From a candidate division KSB1 bacterium (GTDB lineage: Bacteria; Zhuqueibacterota; Zhuqueibacteria; Oceanimicrobiales; Oceanimicrobiaceae), in the NCBI GenBank assembly GCA_022562085.1, contig JADFPY010000003.1:1-48587 (forward strand): 48,587 bases of DNA, in the 5' to 3' direction. This document shows, piece by piece, positions 34,308 through 43,346 of this stretch. Position 1 is the first letter of the stretch; each line of letters opens with the position of its first letter. The translations under genes were made by a program, and so were the position numbers. The notes under the pieces are model-generated. The model was not told the DNA's origin. It was given only the letters and a program-made list of their open reading frames with translations, and did no database searches.

Positions 34308-35012
34308 TTAAGACTTTCCATAAACCGGAATCACTGCACCGTTAATATCGCCGGCCGCCTCAGAACATAAAAACAAAATAGTTTCTGCAATCATTTCCGG
34401 TTTCACCCAGTTATCAAAAATGGCAGCCGGCATGGCATTGCGGTTGTCAGAAGTATCGATGATACTCGGAATAACCACATTGGCGGTGATATTCTGCTCG
34501 CGCCCCTCTTCCGCCAAAGCTTCGGTAAAATTAATCAAACCGGCTTTTGAAGCGGAGTAGGCAGACATTCCGGAAACCGCCTTTACGCCGCCTTTGGCGC
34601 CAATTGTAATAATTCTACCTGATTTTTGTTTGATCATGACCGGCAAAATATTTCGGCAATTGAAAAATACCGATTTCAAATTCAGGTTCATCATCTTATC
34701 CCATTGCTCTTCGCTTGTTTCAACAATGGAGACGCCGCCCAAAAATCCGCCGACCAGGTTAACTAATATATCGATTCTTCCATGATTTTCTAAAACTTCT
34801 TTGACCATTTTTTGAACACTTGCCTCATTCAGAACATCAGTCTTGATTGCAACCAACTCCTGAGTTACTTTCGATTTAAGTGTTTCAAGACTCGATTCTC
34901 TGCTGTACAACGCCACAACTTTAGCTCCGGCAGCGAAGAGGGTTTGTGTAACTGCCGTACCGAGTGCACCGGTACTCCCGGAAATGACCGCTACTTTATC
35001 TTTAAGATTCAT
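34308..35012 (-). CDS. Short-chain dehydrogenase/reductase (SDR)
   Basis: 234 residues. The Rossmann motif GSTGALG is near the N-terminus and the catalytic YSASK motif is in SAYSASKAGL; a Ser-bearing strand precedes it (TIGAKGG). The NAG-type structural motif appears as LVNLVGGFLGG. Classical SDR length is a little longer (about 250), but no piece is clearly lost. Substrate unknown; an NAD(P)-dependent keto/hydroxy conversion is all that can be said. The next gene in transcription is the small hypothetical. Confidence 0.9.
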   Translation of the reverse strand: MNLKDKVAVISGSTGALGTAVTQTLFAAGAKVVALYSRESSLETLKSKVTQELVAIKTDVLNEASVQKMVKEVLENHGRIDILVNLVGGFLGGVSIVETSEEQWDKMMNLNLKSVFFNCRNILPVMIKQKSGRIITIGAKGGVKAVSGMSAYSASKAGLINFTEALAEEGREQNITANVVIPSIIDTSDNRNAMPAAIFDNWVKPEMIAETILFLCSEAAGDINGAVIPVYGKS

Positions 35013-35081
35013 CGAAGGTTGATTACTTTAAATTAATGCCTACGAATGTCATTTCAATGGATGAGGCCACTCCCGCTACCG

Positions 35082-35471
35082 CTAATCATTTGGCTCTTGA
35101 AGCAGGGTCAAAATATTGCCGTCCGGATCTCGAAAATGAATCATGAGACCTCCCCAAAACTGCCTTACGGGAGGGTGCGTAAATTCAACTCCTTTCCCTT
35201 GTAACTTTCGATAGGTTTCAGCAATATCTGATACAGCGAACGATAGACCAACAAACCGGCCTACCAGTTCTTGCGCTTCAGCTTCATTTGGATAGAACTG
35301 TTCTAAAACAAATTTTGTTTCACCAGTCAAGAATGAAGCCAGCAGCCCTTTTCAGCCACCATACGCTTCTAAATCAAATCCAAAAATATTGACAAAAAAA
35401 TCTTTTGAACGATGAAAATCTGTGGTAAAGATCCGCACAGCGCTGATCTTGTAAGGAATATCATCCTTCAT
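35082..35471 (-). pseudogene. VOC (glyoxalase/dioxygenase-like) protein gene with an in-frame stop
   Basis: The ATG at 35469-35471 overlaps the TGA of the upstream GATase gene (ATGA). From there the frame reads KDDIPYKISAVRIFTTDFHRSKDFF and FGFDLEAYGG, meets a TGA at 35352-35354, and continues in frame with KGLLASFLTGETKFVLEQFYPN to HFRDPDGNILTLLQ. This is one complete VOC fold of about 129 residues. The family usually has Trp at the stop position (GGW), so TGG to TGA explains it. TGA is a normal stop elsewhere here (for example at 27292 and 35468), so recoding is unlikely. It is probably a recent nonsense mutation or sequence error. Confidence 0.8.
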
Positions 35472-36202
35472 TTTTCAGCTAACAAAACTTTCTCAACAAA
35501 CAACGGTAAAAGCCGGTAAGTTTCCCTGGATTCTCGATATGAGTTTCTAATCAAGTCAGCATCCATGCGGGTTTTTTCATTTGTATATTGGTCAATATAA
35601 ATTTCAAAGCGCTCGCGGTTTTGTGCCATGGTTAACTCGGGATGGAATTGCGTCGCATAAATTGGTTTGTTTTCGATTTTATAAGCTTGACAAGGCGCTT
35701 TAGCGCTAAATGCCAGATTCACAGCTCCGTTTGGCAGTTTTTCAGCCCGATCCTTATGTCCAACTTGACCGTAAAATCGTTGTGGCAATTGGCCAAACAC
35801 CGGATCAGATTTTCCCTCATCCGTCAACTGCATTTCATAAGTTCCCACTTCTGCATTCTTGGCATCCCGGATCACGTTTCCTCCCAACGCTTGACACAAA
35901 GCCTGAAATCCAAAGCAAGATGCAAACATCGGAAAGCCTGCCTCACAAACATCACCAAGAAATTCAAATAATGGTTTAAGAAAGGAATGTCCATCCATTA
36001 CCCCAAAATCTCCAGAGCCGCCTACTAATATCGCATCGGTTTGTTCGAATAGCTTTGTCTGGGGTAATTCTTCGAGAAGATTTACGTCGGTTACAATAGA
36101 ACCGGGAGAGTTCAGGGCTTGATAAAAGCACTGAATTTCCTGTTCACGCATGGGATCCTGAGGATTGCGGCATTGGATGAGCGTAAATCTCAGGTTCTCC
36201 AT
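35468..36202 (-). CDS. Class I glutamine amidotransferase-like protein
   Basis: 244 residues. The triad is present: nucleophile Cys96 in MFASCFGFQAL, His187 and Glu189 in TQFHPEL. The oxyanion region is VGGSGDFGVMDG. Full-length stand-alone GATase I proteins of this type (GMP-synthase-like or gamma-glutamyl hydrolase-like) hydrolyse glutamine or related gamma-glutamyl compounds. No synthase partner domain is adjacent, so the acceptor is not known. It follows the DUF1186-like gene by 11 bases and overlaps the VOC gene by four. Confidence 0.88.
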   Translation of the reverse strand: MENLRFTLIQCRNPQDPMREQEIQCFYQALNSPGSIVTDVNLLEELPQTKLFEQTDAILVGGSGDFGVMDGHSFLKPLFEFLGDVCEAGFPMFASCFGFQALCQALGGNVIRDAKNAEVGTYEMQLTDEGKSDPVFGQLPQRFYGQVGHKDRAEKLPNGAVNLAFSAKAPCQAYKIENKPIYATQFHPELTMAQNRERFEIYIDQYTNEKTRMDADLIRNSYRESRETYRLLPLFVEKVLLAEK

Positions 36203-36213
36203 CCCGGGGCGGA

Positions 36214-37017
36214 TTAAAGCGACTCTTCCAGAATACGTCGTTTTTCTTGGCGGGAAGTGCGAGAGGAGGTTGTTGCCCCATAAGCGTATTGTTTGAAATA
36301 CTCAATTCTTTGTGCCAATTCGAGCGGCACAATTTTTCGAACACGCTTCTTTTTAAATCCGGAATTGACTTCCTCAGAACTGATGATCCCTGACCAGATC
36401 AAATTCTTCTCTAATGCTTTTAACATAAGTGGTTTCAGCGCTTCGTCGCGAAGATCCATAAGCTCACTTACCAATAAGCCAATAAATTCAGAATCTTCGT
36501 TTTCCGATTTCAAAAGTTCTGTAAATATCTCAGAAACGGTACGCTTCTTCGCTTGGAAATTCAAAGCAATTTGAATCAATGCAGTACAAACTGCAAGCCG
36601 GGCAAAGCAGTTGTGTTCTTTATTTAGGACGAACCCTTGCAACTTTTCTAACTGATTCTGGCCCAGCAAATAAACGATTTCCCAAATATCTTCATTTAGA
36701 AAATCGTGAAGCCAGTAATCCAAAGTTTCCTGCTTTTGTGAGAAAAATTCCAAAATGGCGTCAAGGGAATCTTCCGAACGCAGGTGGGCTAATAAATAAA
36801 GTGAATAAGCAGGTACAAACCGGCCCGGGTTTCCGGGTATTTTCAAATCAATTCCAGTGCTCTTACTTGCAGCATCCTTTAGAATGCGTTCTAAATGTGG
36901 AACCGTTTGAGAACCAAAAGATAAAATTTCATCAATTTGACTCTCATCGATCCATTTATCATTTAAACGAAACTTTTTGACAATCTGGTCTATGTTAAGT
37001 TTTCCACCCTGTTTCAT
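36214..37017 (-). CDS. DUF1186/HEAT-like helical protein
   Basis: 267 residues, all helical, without a signal or membrane span. Segments such as GSQTVPHLERILKDA, AYSLYLLAHLRSEDSLDAIL, FLNEDIWEIVYLLGQNQLEKL and ARLAVCTALIQIAL follow the DUF1186 pattern, a HEAT-like solenoid often linked to SEC-C proteins. The C-terminus is basic (KKKRVRKIVPLELAQR). No catalytic motif is visible; a protein- or RNA-binding role is guessed from the fold. It heads the run that continues into the GATase, VOC and SDR genes. Confidence 0.65.
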   Translation of the reverse strand: MKQGGKLNIDQIVKKFRLNDKWIDESQIDEILSFGSQTVPHLERILKDAASKSTGIDLKIPGNPGRFVPAYSLYLLAHLRSEDSLDAILEFFSQKQETLDYWLHDFLNEDIWEIVYLLGQNQLEKLQGFVLNKEHNCFARLAVCTALIQIALNFQAKKRTVSEIFTELLKSENEDSEFIGLLVSELMDLRDEALKPLMLKALEKNLIWSGIISSEEVNSGFKKKRVRKIVPLELAQRIEYFKQYAYGATTSSRTSRQEKRRILEESL

Positions 37018-37367
37018 TTGGCCTCCAATCCTTGTACAATCAAGGCATCTACCTTCATAAAACGACTAAACTTATCCGTGCCAATTGGTAAGATAAACTT
37101 GCAGTAGTATTTGATTCCTCAAAATTGAGTTCGAATCGGTGCTCGATCAAAGAAGCGGGTGCAAAAATGATGCGGTAAGTTCTATTAATGAGTATCTCAT
37201 ATTTAAAATAAAGCTTGCCTTTAATAATGTCAAGTGATTTTATTCGCACCTTTGTATCAAAAAAACTCAATCCGTCTCAAAGTTAAACAGTATATACTGT
37301 AAAGAAAACGGAATTGCAGAAAAATGATACACATAATGGCATTTATTTAATGAAAATTACAACTCTT
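37018..37367. other. Intergenic region with one doubtful small frame
   Basis: About 350 bases between the DUF1186-like gene and tamB. A minus-strand frame of 71 codons (37055-37270; IKSLDIIKGKLYFKYEILIN) starts with TTG and has no ribosome site and no family resemblance. It may be chance. The promoter of the DUF1186-like gene is expected here. No hairpin terminator with a T run was found for tamB, which ends on the far side of the region relative to this strand's flow. Confidence 0.3.
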
Positions 37368-40300
37368 TCACCACTCAAATTTCCAGATGACGTCCAGTGC
37401 GGAATTTTCTCTTCCTTCAGTAGAAGCCTGTAAAAATAGGTTGATCAATCGAATTTTTAGCGGGATTTCATATTCCAGCTCAACTCGCCGATTGCCTTCA
37501 GTGCTGAAATCCTGGCTGACGCTCACAAACACTTCCGGAGTCAAATATTTGCCGACCCGGACTTTTGTATCTTTCCAGTCTTTACCGCGCTCGAACTGAA
37601 TGACATCCAAATCTAATTTTTGACCTATCGTACCGGTCAATCTTCCTATCGCCTGTCGGGTCAGGATTCCCGAAACACCTGCACTTTGGCCCGCTGTCAG
37701 GTCGTCGAATTTTTGGCCAAATAATAAAACTGAGATTATATCTTCCTGTTCCGCCTCCTGACCATCCAACTCAAATCTGAATGCGGGTAAATTTAAAGTC
37801 CCGGAAACCAAAACTTTAAATTCGTGTATCTCGGAATCCTGCCCGGAATCATCTCTAAATTCATGTACTGCCTCGATTGAAACATCCGGATCGGGTTCGG
37901 GTTGGCCTTTAAAAACAATCTCCCCTTCTTCAATTTGAAATCTTCGCCCAAGCAATTGATAAAACCCGCGAACGGTCGAAAGTGAACCAAATAAGACAAT
38001 ATCCTGGCCTTCTTTTGTAGCCGTTAGAGCTCCATTGATTTCAATGTTGACGTCATTGCTGCGTATCCAGGCATTTCTCGGGAAACGAATGGTTATTTCA
38101 CCGCGTGAACTCTTGAAAAGCGGCAGCTCGGTTATGCTGGTTTCGGTTTTCTGAAATGTTTTTTGAAATTGTAAAGCGCCCGTTGAGTCAAATTCAGTCG
38201 AACCTTCTGAAATTACAAAAAACGGTTTTCCTGTGAGCAGGACTGCTGTGTCTTCTTCAAACCATTCCTCATAATTAATTCTCGCTTGATCCATAGTGAG
38301 GTCTCCGGAAAACTGTGGAGATTGAATGCTTCCTGAAAGGGCAATTTCCCCGCTGACTCTGGCTTTCATTTTCTTGTTATTCATTAACTGAAAATTTTCA
38401 AGTTTAAACTTTGCCACGAAATTTTCCAGATTATATTCAGAGACAGAAAGAGCGCCCTCGATAATTTTCAAAACGCCATCGCCTGAGCGCATCCTGAAAT
38501 CCCGAAGTATTGCTTTTTTGTCTTGTAAAAGCAAAACAACATTTACCTTTCTATATTTTGTGCCCATCTCCGGCACTGCAAATTCGCCATTAATTAATCG
38601 GATGGGGCCGGCGCCTTTCAGATCGTTTAGAGTGTTACTAATAACAACATCGGCGATCAGTTTGCCTTTAATATTTGTCACACCCGGAGTAAAGGCCTGG
38701 AAAAGCGACAGGTCAAGCCCCCTGCTGCTAAGCTTGCCCACTAATTGTTCATCCTCAAGAATTTTGTGCTCAAAAGGGTTTAAGGAAAGTAGCATTGGTA
38801 ACTGGCCGCTCGATTCCATCAAACTGTCATCCTGGGTTTTGGAAAGCTGGCAGCTCCAGTTGAAGGTTCGCTGGTTGTAATCAAACTCGCCGGTAAAACT
38901 GTCAAAAGGCACTTTATAATAACTCCCTTTATTTAGTTGTATTTCACCGTGTAGTTTTGGACTGTTTAAAGCTCCCTTTAATTCCAATGCAACATCCAAC
39001 AAGCCTTCAAAATCACTTTCCTGAACAAATAATGAATCATATCTAGAAATATCAAAATTTGAGATATTGAACTTCAAATCGTTCTGTTTTTCAATATCCA
39101 GCTTGCCGGCCAGTGAAATAGTTTGCTCCCCGGAAACGAGATTAAATTGCGAGAAGTCGTATTGAGATCCCTTGATTCGAAGCCCAATGGGTTCGTTTGC
39201 GTTCTTCCATGTTTGGTTTAAGTAAGCAATATTCAAGTTATCAAAAATAATATCGGTTTCATCTTCCGCTAATCTTTTCAATTTTCCATTCGTTGCAATT
39301 TTAAGTAAATCACTTTGCCTAAGATGGATTTCAAAATGAGAAAGCGAATCCGAGTAACTCAAACTCAAATCCGCAGTTTCTATTTCCAGGCCGGAAGCCG
39401 AAACCTCACTTGCCTTACCTTTAAAATCGAAAAAAAATCCAGCTTCTGAAAACAAACCGGAAAAATCACCATTGAATTTTCCAACGGTGATATCATTCGT
39501 ACCGACTTGCTCCAATTCAAAATTTACGAGTACTTGAAGTGAATCCAGGGGTCCTTTTGCTTGCGCTGCAAAGGTTCCTTTGCCGTGAATAGAATCCAAA
39601 GGCAGCGATTCCGAGAGCACGGAAAAATCCGTAAAATCTGCTTTCAGAGCCAGTGAATTATCTTGTTGAAATGAAATATGCCCTTGCGCTGAGATTTTTC
39701 CTAAAGGTGAGTCGATGGCAAATTGATTCAAGCTTATGACGCCGTTTTTTAAATCTAATTTAAATCGAGCCGAGTCTATCGGAACATTATTAATCTTCGA
39801 AGGCAAAAGCCAGAGATTAGCAAAACCGGACATGGAATCGAAATCCTTGCCCTTGCCTTCTAATTCAACATCAAAGGCCAAGTCACTTGACAAACCATCT
39901 ATAGGGTAAAAGCGTTCTATGGACAAAGATCGGATCTGACCGCTAAGCAGGTACTCTAAATTTGAGGAATTGTAAACAACCGAACCACTTAATTTACTTT
40001 TTGTCTCTTCGGCAAGCGCGTCCAGAGAAAAATCTACAGTATCTTCTTTGACATCAATGTCGAAACCGGACGGCTCAATTTGCATCTGATAAAAACGACT
40101 GCTATCCAAATCAACCGAGGCAGAGCCCCGCATTTTTCCCCACTCAATACCCTGACCTTTAACCTGAAATTGCAGATTCAGGTCGCTCTCAAGCTTGGGC
40201 TGCCTGGTGATTTCGGATAAATTCAGACGTGAGATCTTGCCGGTCAAATCGTATTCGTAAGGCGTCCGCATTGCCTGAATCTTCCCGGCAACATCCACCC

Positions 40301-41204
40301 TGCCGCTGCCAAGTTCGACAAAAGCCCTTATTTTCAAAGCATCCAGGGGCCCTTCAGCTTCAATCTCAATCCTGGGCCGGCCGTAAAGCTGCAAATCCGG
40401 AACGGCGCCTCGAATTTCAGACAACGAAATCGGATGGCCTTTCATTAAAACATTTAAAACCGGATTTTCAAAATTTTTAACGTCAAAATTTGAAGAAAAT
40501 TTGGAGCCGCCCGTTTCAATTTCAACATCCTTTGCTTGAAAGTTTACAGAATCAAGATTTATTTCGGATTGAATGGTTCGAACGGACAAATCCGGATCAA
40601 AAGCTTCAAAGTTCAAATTCTGCAATGAAACTTTCGTTTGGTTCTTCTGCAGCCAGACTCCCAGGTCTAAATCAAAATCTCGAATCTTAGCCGGAACCCG
40701 TAATGAAATGTTTTTTAAGGTTTGGATGTCCGCAGCGCCGGCGCGGACTTGAATCGTTGGCGCAACAAGGTGCCAGTCAGTCCCGGAGGCTGTTGTTTCA
40801 GTTTCAGTTTCAGTTTTACCAGTGTTCAAAAAACCGGAAAAGTTCCAGGTTGTCTCGTTACGTTGCACCAAATTGAGTTCCGGTGATTCTAAAATAATTT
40901 CCCGAATCACAATTCTTTTGAAAAATAGCCCCAAAGGACTGTAATGAAGCAGCACCCTTTTGATTTTTACAAATGGCTTGTTTTCTAAATCAATCGAAAG
41001 GTCTTCAATCTGCAGATAGGTAAACAAATTTCCTTCAAGCGATTGCACCGTGGTCTTTGAACCAAATTTTGCGTCCAAAGCCGCGATTGCCCTGTTTTTC
41101 AGCCAACTTCTAAAAATAGGCGTTTGGGTAAAAATCCCGGCCACGAGAATCAAAACAATAAGTCCGAGGAAAAGAAGAGAAATATATTTGGCTACTTTTT
41201 TCAT
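37368..41204 (-). CDS. tamB: TamB-family (DUF490) translocation/assembly protein
   Basis: 1278 residues. One N-terminal span (YISLLFLGLIVLILVAGIF) anchors it in the inner membrane. A long run of beta-rich, AsmA-like repeats then crosses the periplasm (KIKRVLLHYSPLGLF, GRVDVAGKIQAM, LEGKGKDFDSMSG). The C-terminal DUF490 domain (about 930-1278) has the conserved features GALTATKEGQDIVLFGSLSTVRGFYQLLGRRFQIEEGEI and EDIISVLLFGQ, seen here in part. The protein forms a lipid-conducting bridge with TamA/BamA-type barrels, used in outer-membrane lipid transport. It follows the BamA-family gene, separated by 133 bases of palindromic repeats. Confidence 0.92.
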   Translation of the reverse strand: MKKVAKYISLLFLGLIVLILVAGIFTQTPIFRSWLKNRAIAALDAKFGSKTTVQSLEGNLFTYLQIEDLSIDLENKPFVKIKRVLLHYSPLGLFFKRIVIREIILESPELNLVQRNETTWNFSGFLNTGKTETETETTASGTDWHLVAPTIQVRAGAADIQTLKNISLRVPAKIRDFDLDLGVWLQKNQTKVSLQNLNFEAFDPDLSVRTIQSEINLDSVNFQAKDVEIETGGSKFSSNFDVKNFENPVLNVLMKGHPISLSEIRGAVPDLQLYGRPRIEIEAEGPLDALKIRAFVELGSGRVDVAGKIQAMRTPYEYDLTGKISRLNLSEITRQPKLESDLNLQFQVKGQGIEWGKMRGSASVDLDSSRFYQMQIEPSGFDIDVKEDTVDFSLDALAEETKSKLSGSVVYNSSNLEYLLSGQIRSLSIERFYPIDGLSSDLAFDVELEGKGKDFDSMSGFANLWLLPSKINNVPIDSARFKLDLKNGVISLNQFAIDSPLGKISAQGHISFQQDNSLALKADFTDFSVLSESLPLDSIHGKGTFAAQAKGPLDSLQVLVNFELEQVGTNDITVGKFNGDFSGLFSEAGFFFDFKGKASEVSASGLEIETADLSLSYSDSLSHFEIHLRQSDLLKIATNGKLKRLAEDETDIIFDNLNIAYLNQTWKNANEPIGLRIKGSQYDFSQFNLVSGEQTISLAGKLDIEKQNDLKFNISNFDISRYDSLFVQESDFEGLLDVALELKGALNSPKLHGEIQLNKGSYYKVPFDSFTGEFDYNQRTFNWSCQLSKTQDDSLMESSGQLPMLLSLNPFEHKILEDEQLVGKLSSRGLDLSLFQAFTPGVTNIKGKLIADVVISNTLNDLKGAGPIRLINGEFAVPEMGTKYRKVNVVLLLQDKKAILRDFRMRSGDGVLKIIEGALSVSEYNLENFVAKFKLENFQLMNNKKMKARVSGEIALSGSIQSPQFSGDLTMDQARINYEEWFEEDTAVLLTGKPFFVISEGSTEFDSTGALQFQKTFQKTETSITELPLFKSSRGEITIRFPRNAWIRSNDVNIEINGALTATKEGQDIVLFGSLSTVRGFYQLLGRRFQIEEGEIVFKGQPEPDPDVSIEAVHEFRDDSGQDSEIHEFKVLVSGTLNLPAFRFELDGQEAEQEDIISVLLFGQKFDDLTAGQSAGVSGILTRQAIGRLTGTIGQKLDLDVIQFERGKDWKDTKVRVGKYLTPEVFVSVSQDFSTEGNRRVELEYEIPLKIRLINLFLQASTEGRENSALDVIWKFEW

Positions 41205-41237
41205 TAAGATGATTGTATTTACTCAAAGCGAATAAAA

Positions 41238-41337
41238 ACCCACCCCTAAATCCCCCTTCGGCAGGCTCAGGGCAGGCTCTCCAAGGAGGGGACTTAATTC
41301 CCCTCTTGAGAGGGGTGCCGCGAAGCGGCGGGGTGTG
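41238..41337. repeat. Interspersed palindromic repeat between tamA-like and tamB genes
   Basis: A chain of GC-rich hairpins in an AT-rich context. CCCCTCTTGAGAGGGG (41300-41315) folds on itself, as does GCCGC / GCGGC (41317-41329). TCCCCCTT (41251 region) faces AAGGAGGGGA near 41283-41292, and outer CACCCC and GGGGTG words close the block. Such repeats are common in bacterial genomes as REP-like elements. Between two genes of one transcript it may stabilise or limit the tamB message. Confidence 0.6.
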
Positions 41338-43170
41338 TTAAAACGCCTGCCCGATACTAAAATGAATTTCATAATTCTGGGTGTCGTGCTCTTGCCGATT
41401 AACTTTCCAGGCAAAATCGATGCGGATTGGCCCAATAACCGTGTCATATCTTAAGCCGCCGCCAATGGCCGAATGCAAGTTCGAAAAATCGAATCCATTC
41501 CATTCCGGCCAGACGTTGCCGAAATCAAGAAACATTACGCCGGAAAATTTTTTATAGATGGTTTTTCTGAGCTCCAGACTTCCTTCAATGATGCTGTTTC
41601 CTCCTTCAGGGATTATCTCACCAGTTGAATCCGGACGAACCGGGCCCAAGAGCTGCCGTTGCCACCCCCGTACTGAAAAACTGCCCCCGGAAAAGAAACG
41701 TTCTTCGGGCGGTGTTTCCGTTTGCCCTGCGCGCAGTTTCATAGTTCCTGCAAATAATCGCAGCGCCAAAACCTCACCGGGCCGGGACTGGTGATAAATT
41801 TTATGCTCGGCCGACAGTTTGATGTATTCAAACTTAGTTTTCAAAAACCTCCCGGCATCTTCAATGAAAAATGTAGAAATCGAGCCACGGGTCGGCGAGA
41901 ACAAAGCATTTGTGGTGCTGCGCCGAAATCCAAGCTTTAAAACAGATTTGCTATATAAATCTTCAACTTCCGGTACAATGGTTGTGCCCTTTAAATCTAC
42001 TGTGTCACGCTCAACCCTGGTTGATACAAACAGGTTTGTTTTTGGTGTGATTTGCCGATTGATACCGATTTCAATACCGATACGGCGGGCCTTGAAACTT
42101 AATTCATCTTGAATAATGAAGAACGGTTTGATAATTAAATCATTCTGGTTATCCAGAAAATAAGGCTGGCTAAGCTCCAGCTCCAGTTCAACAGGCAGAA
42201 GCCGGGTTGAATGTTTTGCTTTGGCTCTTAAAATTCTGGCTCCACCCAAAAAATTCCTGTGGCGCCACTGCAAAAATGTCCGGAATCTTTCTTCAGAGCC
42301 ATAACCGGCTCCAAATTTGAGCGTGCGCAAAACCGACTCTTTAACCCGAACCTCGATCGGAACTTTACTGGGTTGTTGTTCGAGGTTGGTTGCTCTCAGA
42401 CTGACAAATTGAAAGAGCTCCAACCGGTAAACCTGGCTTTGTGCATTGAGCAGTTTTTTGTGTGCAAACGTTTGCCCGGTTCTAAACCCCAAACCACGAC
42501 GGATGACACTATTTGAAACGCTGTTATTACCAGTATATTTAATTTCACCAAAAGTACAAAACGGCCCTGGATTGAGCTGCCATTCCAGATTCACCAAATG
42601 ATTTTTCTTATCCATGATTGGCTTCACCCTGGCCTCAATGTAAGGATAGCCCCGGTTGCTGAAACGTTCCATAATTTTACTGTAATCGGTTTTTAAATCC
42701 GACTCACGATAACGTTTACCCTCTTTCAGTTTTACAGTTTTCAGCATTTTTTCAGAGGAAAAATCCTCTTCCGGCTCTTTTGGATAAACAAAAAGCACAC
42801 TATTTACTTTTGTCTGCTCACCCTCATCGACAAAAATTACCAGTTTAACTTCTTCACGTTTTTCGTTATAATTTATCTGGTAATCCGTGACCCGCGCTTC
42901 CAGAAAACCCTCTTGTTCATAAAACTTTTCCACCCGCAGTAAATCATTTAAGAATTTCTGTTCGTTAAATATCTTGGAATCCATCCAAAATAAGAATAAG
43001 CGGTACCAGGGATTCGCTTGCGTTTGAATCGCCTTTTTTAATTTTCCCGAGGACATTTTTTTGTTGCCTTTAAACTGGAGATCTTCTACTCTTATATCCT
43101 GGGCAAAAAGCACGGAGGTCATAAAAAGGCAGAAATAAATAAGGAGAGTTTTTAAAATGAATTGATTCAT
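41338..43170 (-). CDS. tamA: BamA/TamA-family outer-membrane protein
   Basis: 610 residues. Signal peptide (KTLLIYFCLFMTSVLFAQ). Three POTRA domains at about 20-270, the first starting IRVEDLQFKGNKKMSSGKL, the others VNSVLFVYP and FGEIKYTGNNSVSNSVIRRG. A 16-strand Omp85 barrel then runs to the end (RTFLQWRHRNFLGGARIL, GGSFSVRGWQRQLLGPV with the conserved RGW, close to the family VRGY/F motif, and GGGLRYDTVIGPIRIDFAW). POTRA number (about three) and the tamB neighbour favour TamA over BamA, but a BamA role cannot be excluded. Confidence 0.88.
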   Translation of the reverse strand: MNQFILKTLLIYFCLFMTSVLFAQDIRVEDLQFKGNKKMSSGKLKKAIQTQANPWYRLFLFWMDSKIFNEQKFLNDLLRVEKFYEQEGFLEARVTDYQINYNEKREEVKLVIFVDEGEQTKVNSVLFVYPKEPEEDFSSEKMLKTVKLKEGKRYRESDLKTDYSKIMERFSNRGYPYIEARVKPIMDKKNHLVNLEWQLNPGPFCTFGEIKYTGNNSVSNSVIRRGLGFRTGQTFAHKKLLNAQSQVYRLELFQFVSLRATNLEQQPSKVPIEVRVKESVLRTLKFGAGYGSEERFRTFLQWRHRNFLGGARILRAKAKHSTRLLPVELELELSQPYFLDNQNDLIIKPFFIIQDELSFKARRIGIEIGINRQITPKTNLFVSTRVERDTVDLKGTTIVPEVEDLYSKSVLKLGFRRSTTNALFSPTRGSISTFFIEDAGRFLKTKFEYIKLSAEHKIYHQSRPGEVLALRLFAGTMKLRAGQTETPPEERFFSGGSFSVRGWQRQLLGPVRPDSTGEIIPEGGNSIIEGSLELRKTIYKKFSGVMFLDFGNVWPEWNGFDFSNLHSAIGGGLRYDTVIGPIRIDFAWKVNRQEHDTQNYEIHFSIGQAF

Positions 43171-43346
43171 CGAGACCCTAAGAAATTGACTGTTTATTCA
43201 ATGAATCGTTAAGTTAAAAAGAATTACTAAAATTCAAAAGAAAACATTTTATCAGCAGTAAGTTCATAGAGAAGCATCACACGTTGCCGAGGCAGGATAG
43301 AAGAAACTTTTAGTTTTACAACAAATATTGAGGATATAGTTTACCC

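Noticed and set aside
35352-35354. TGA in the VOC gene read as selenocysteine or Trp recoding
   Set aside because: TGA ends other genes here (for example at 27292 and 35468), the position usually holds Trp rather than Cys, and no SECIS-like hairpin was noticed.
37055-37270. 71-codon frame between the DUF1186-like and tamB genes
   Set aside because: TTG start, no ribosome site and no recognisable family; kept only as a remark in the spacer entry.
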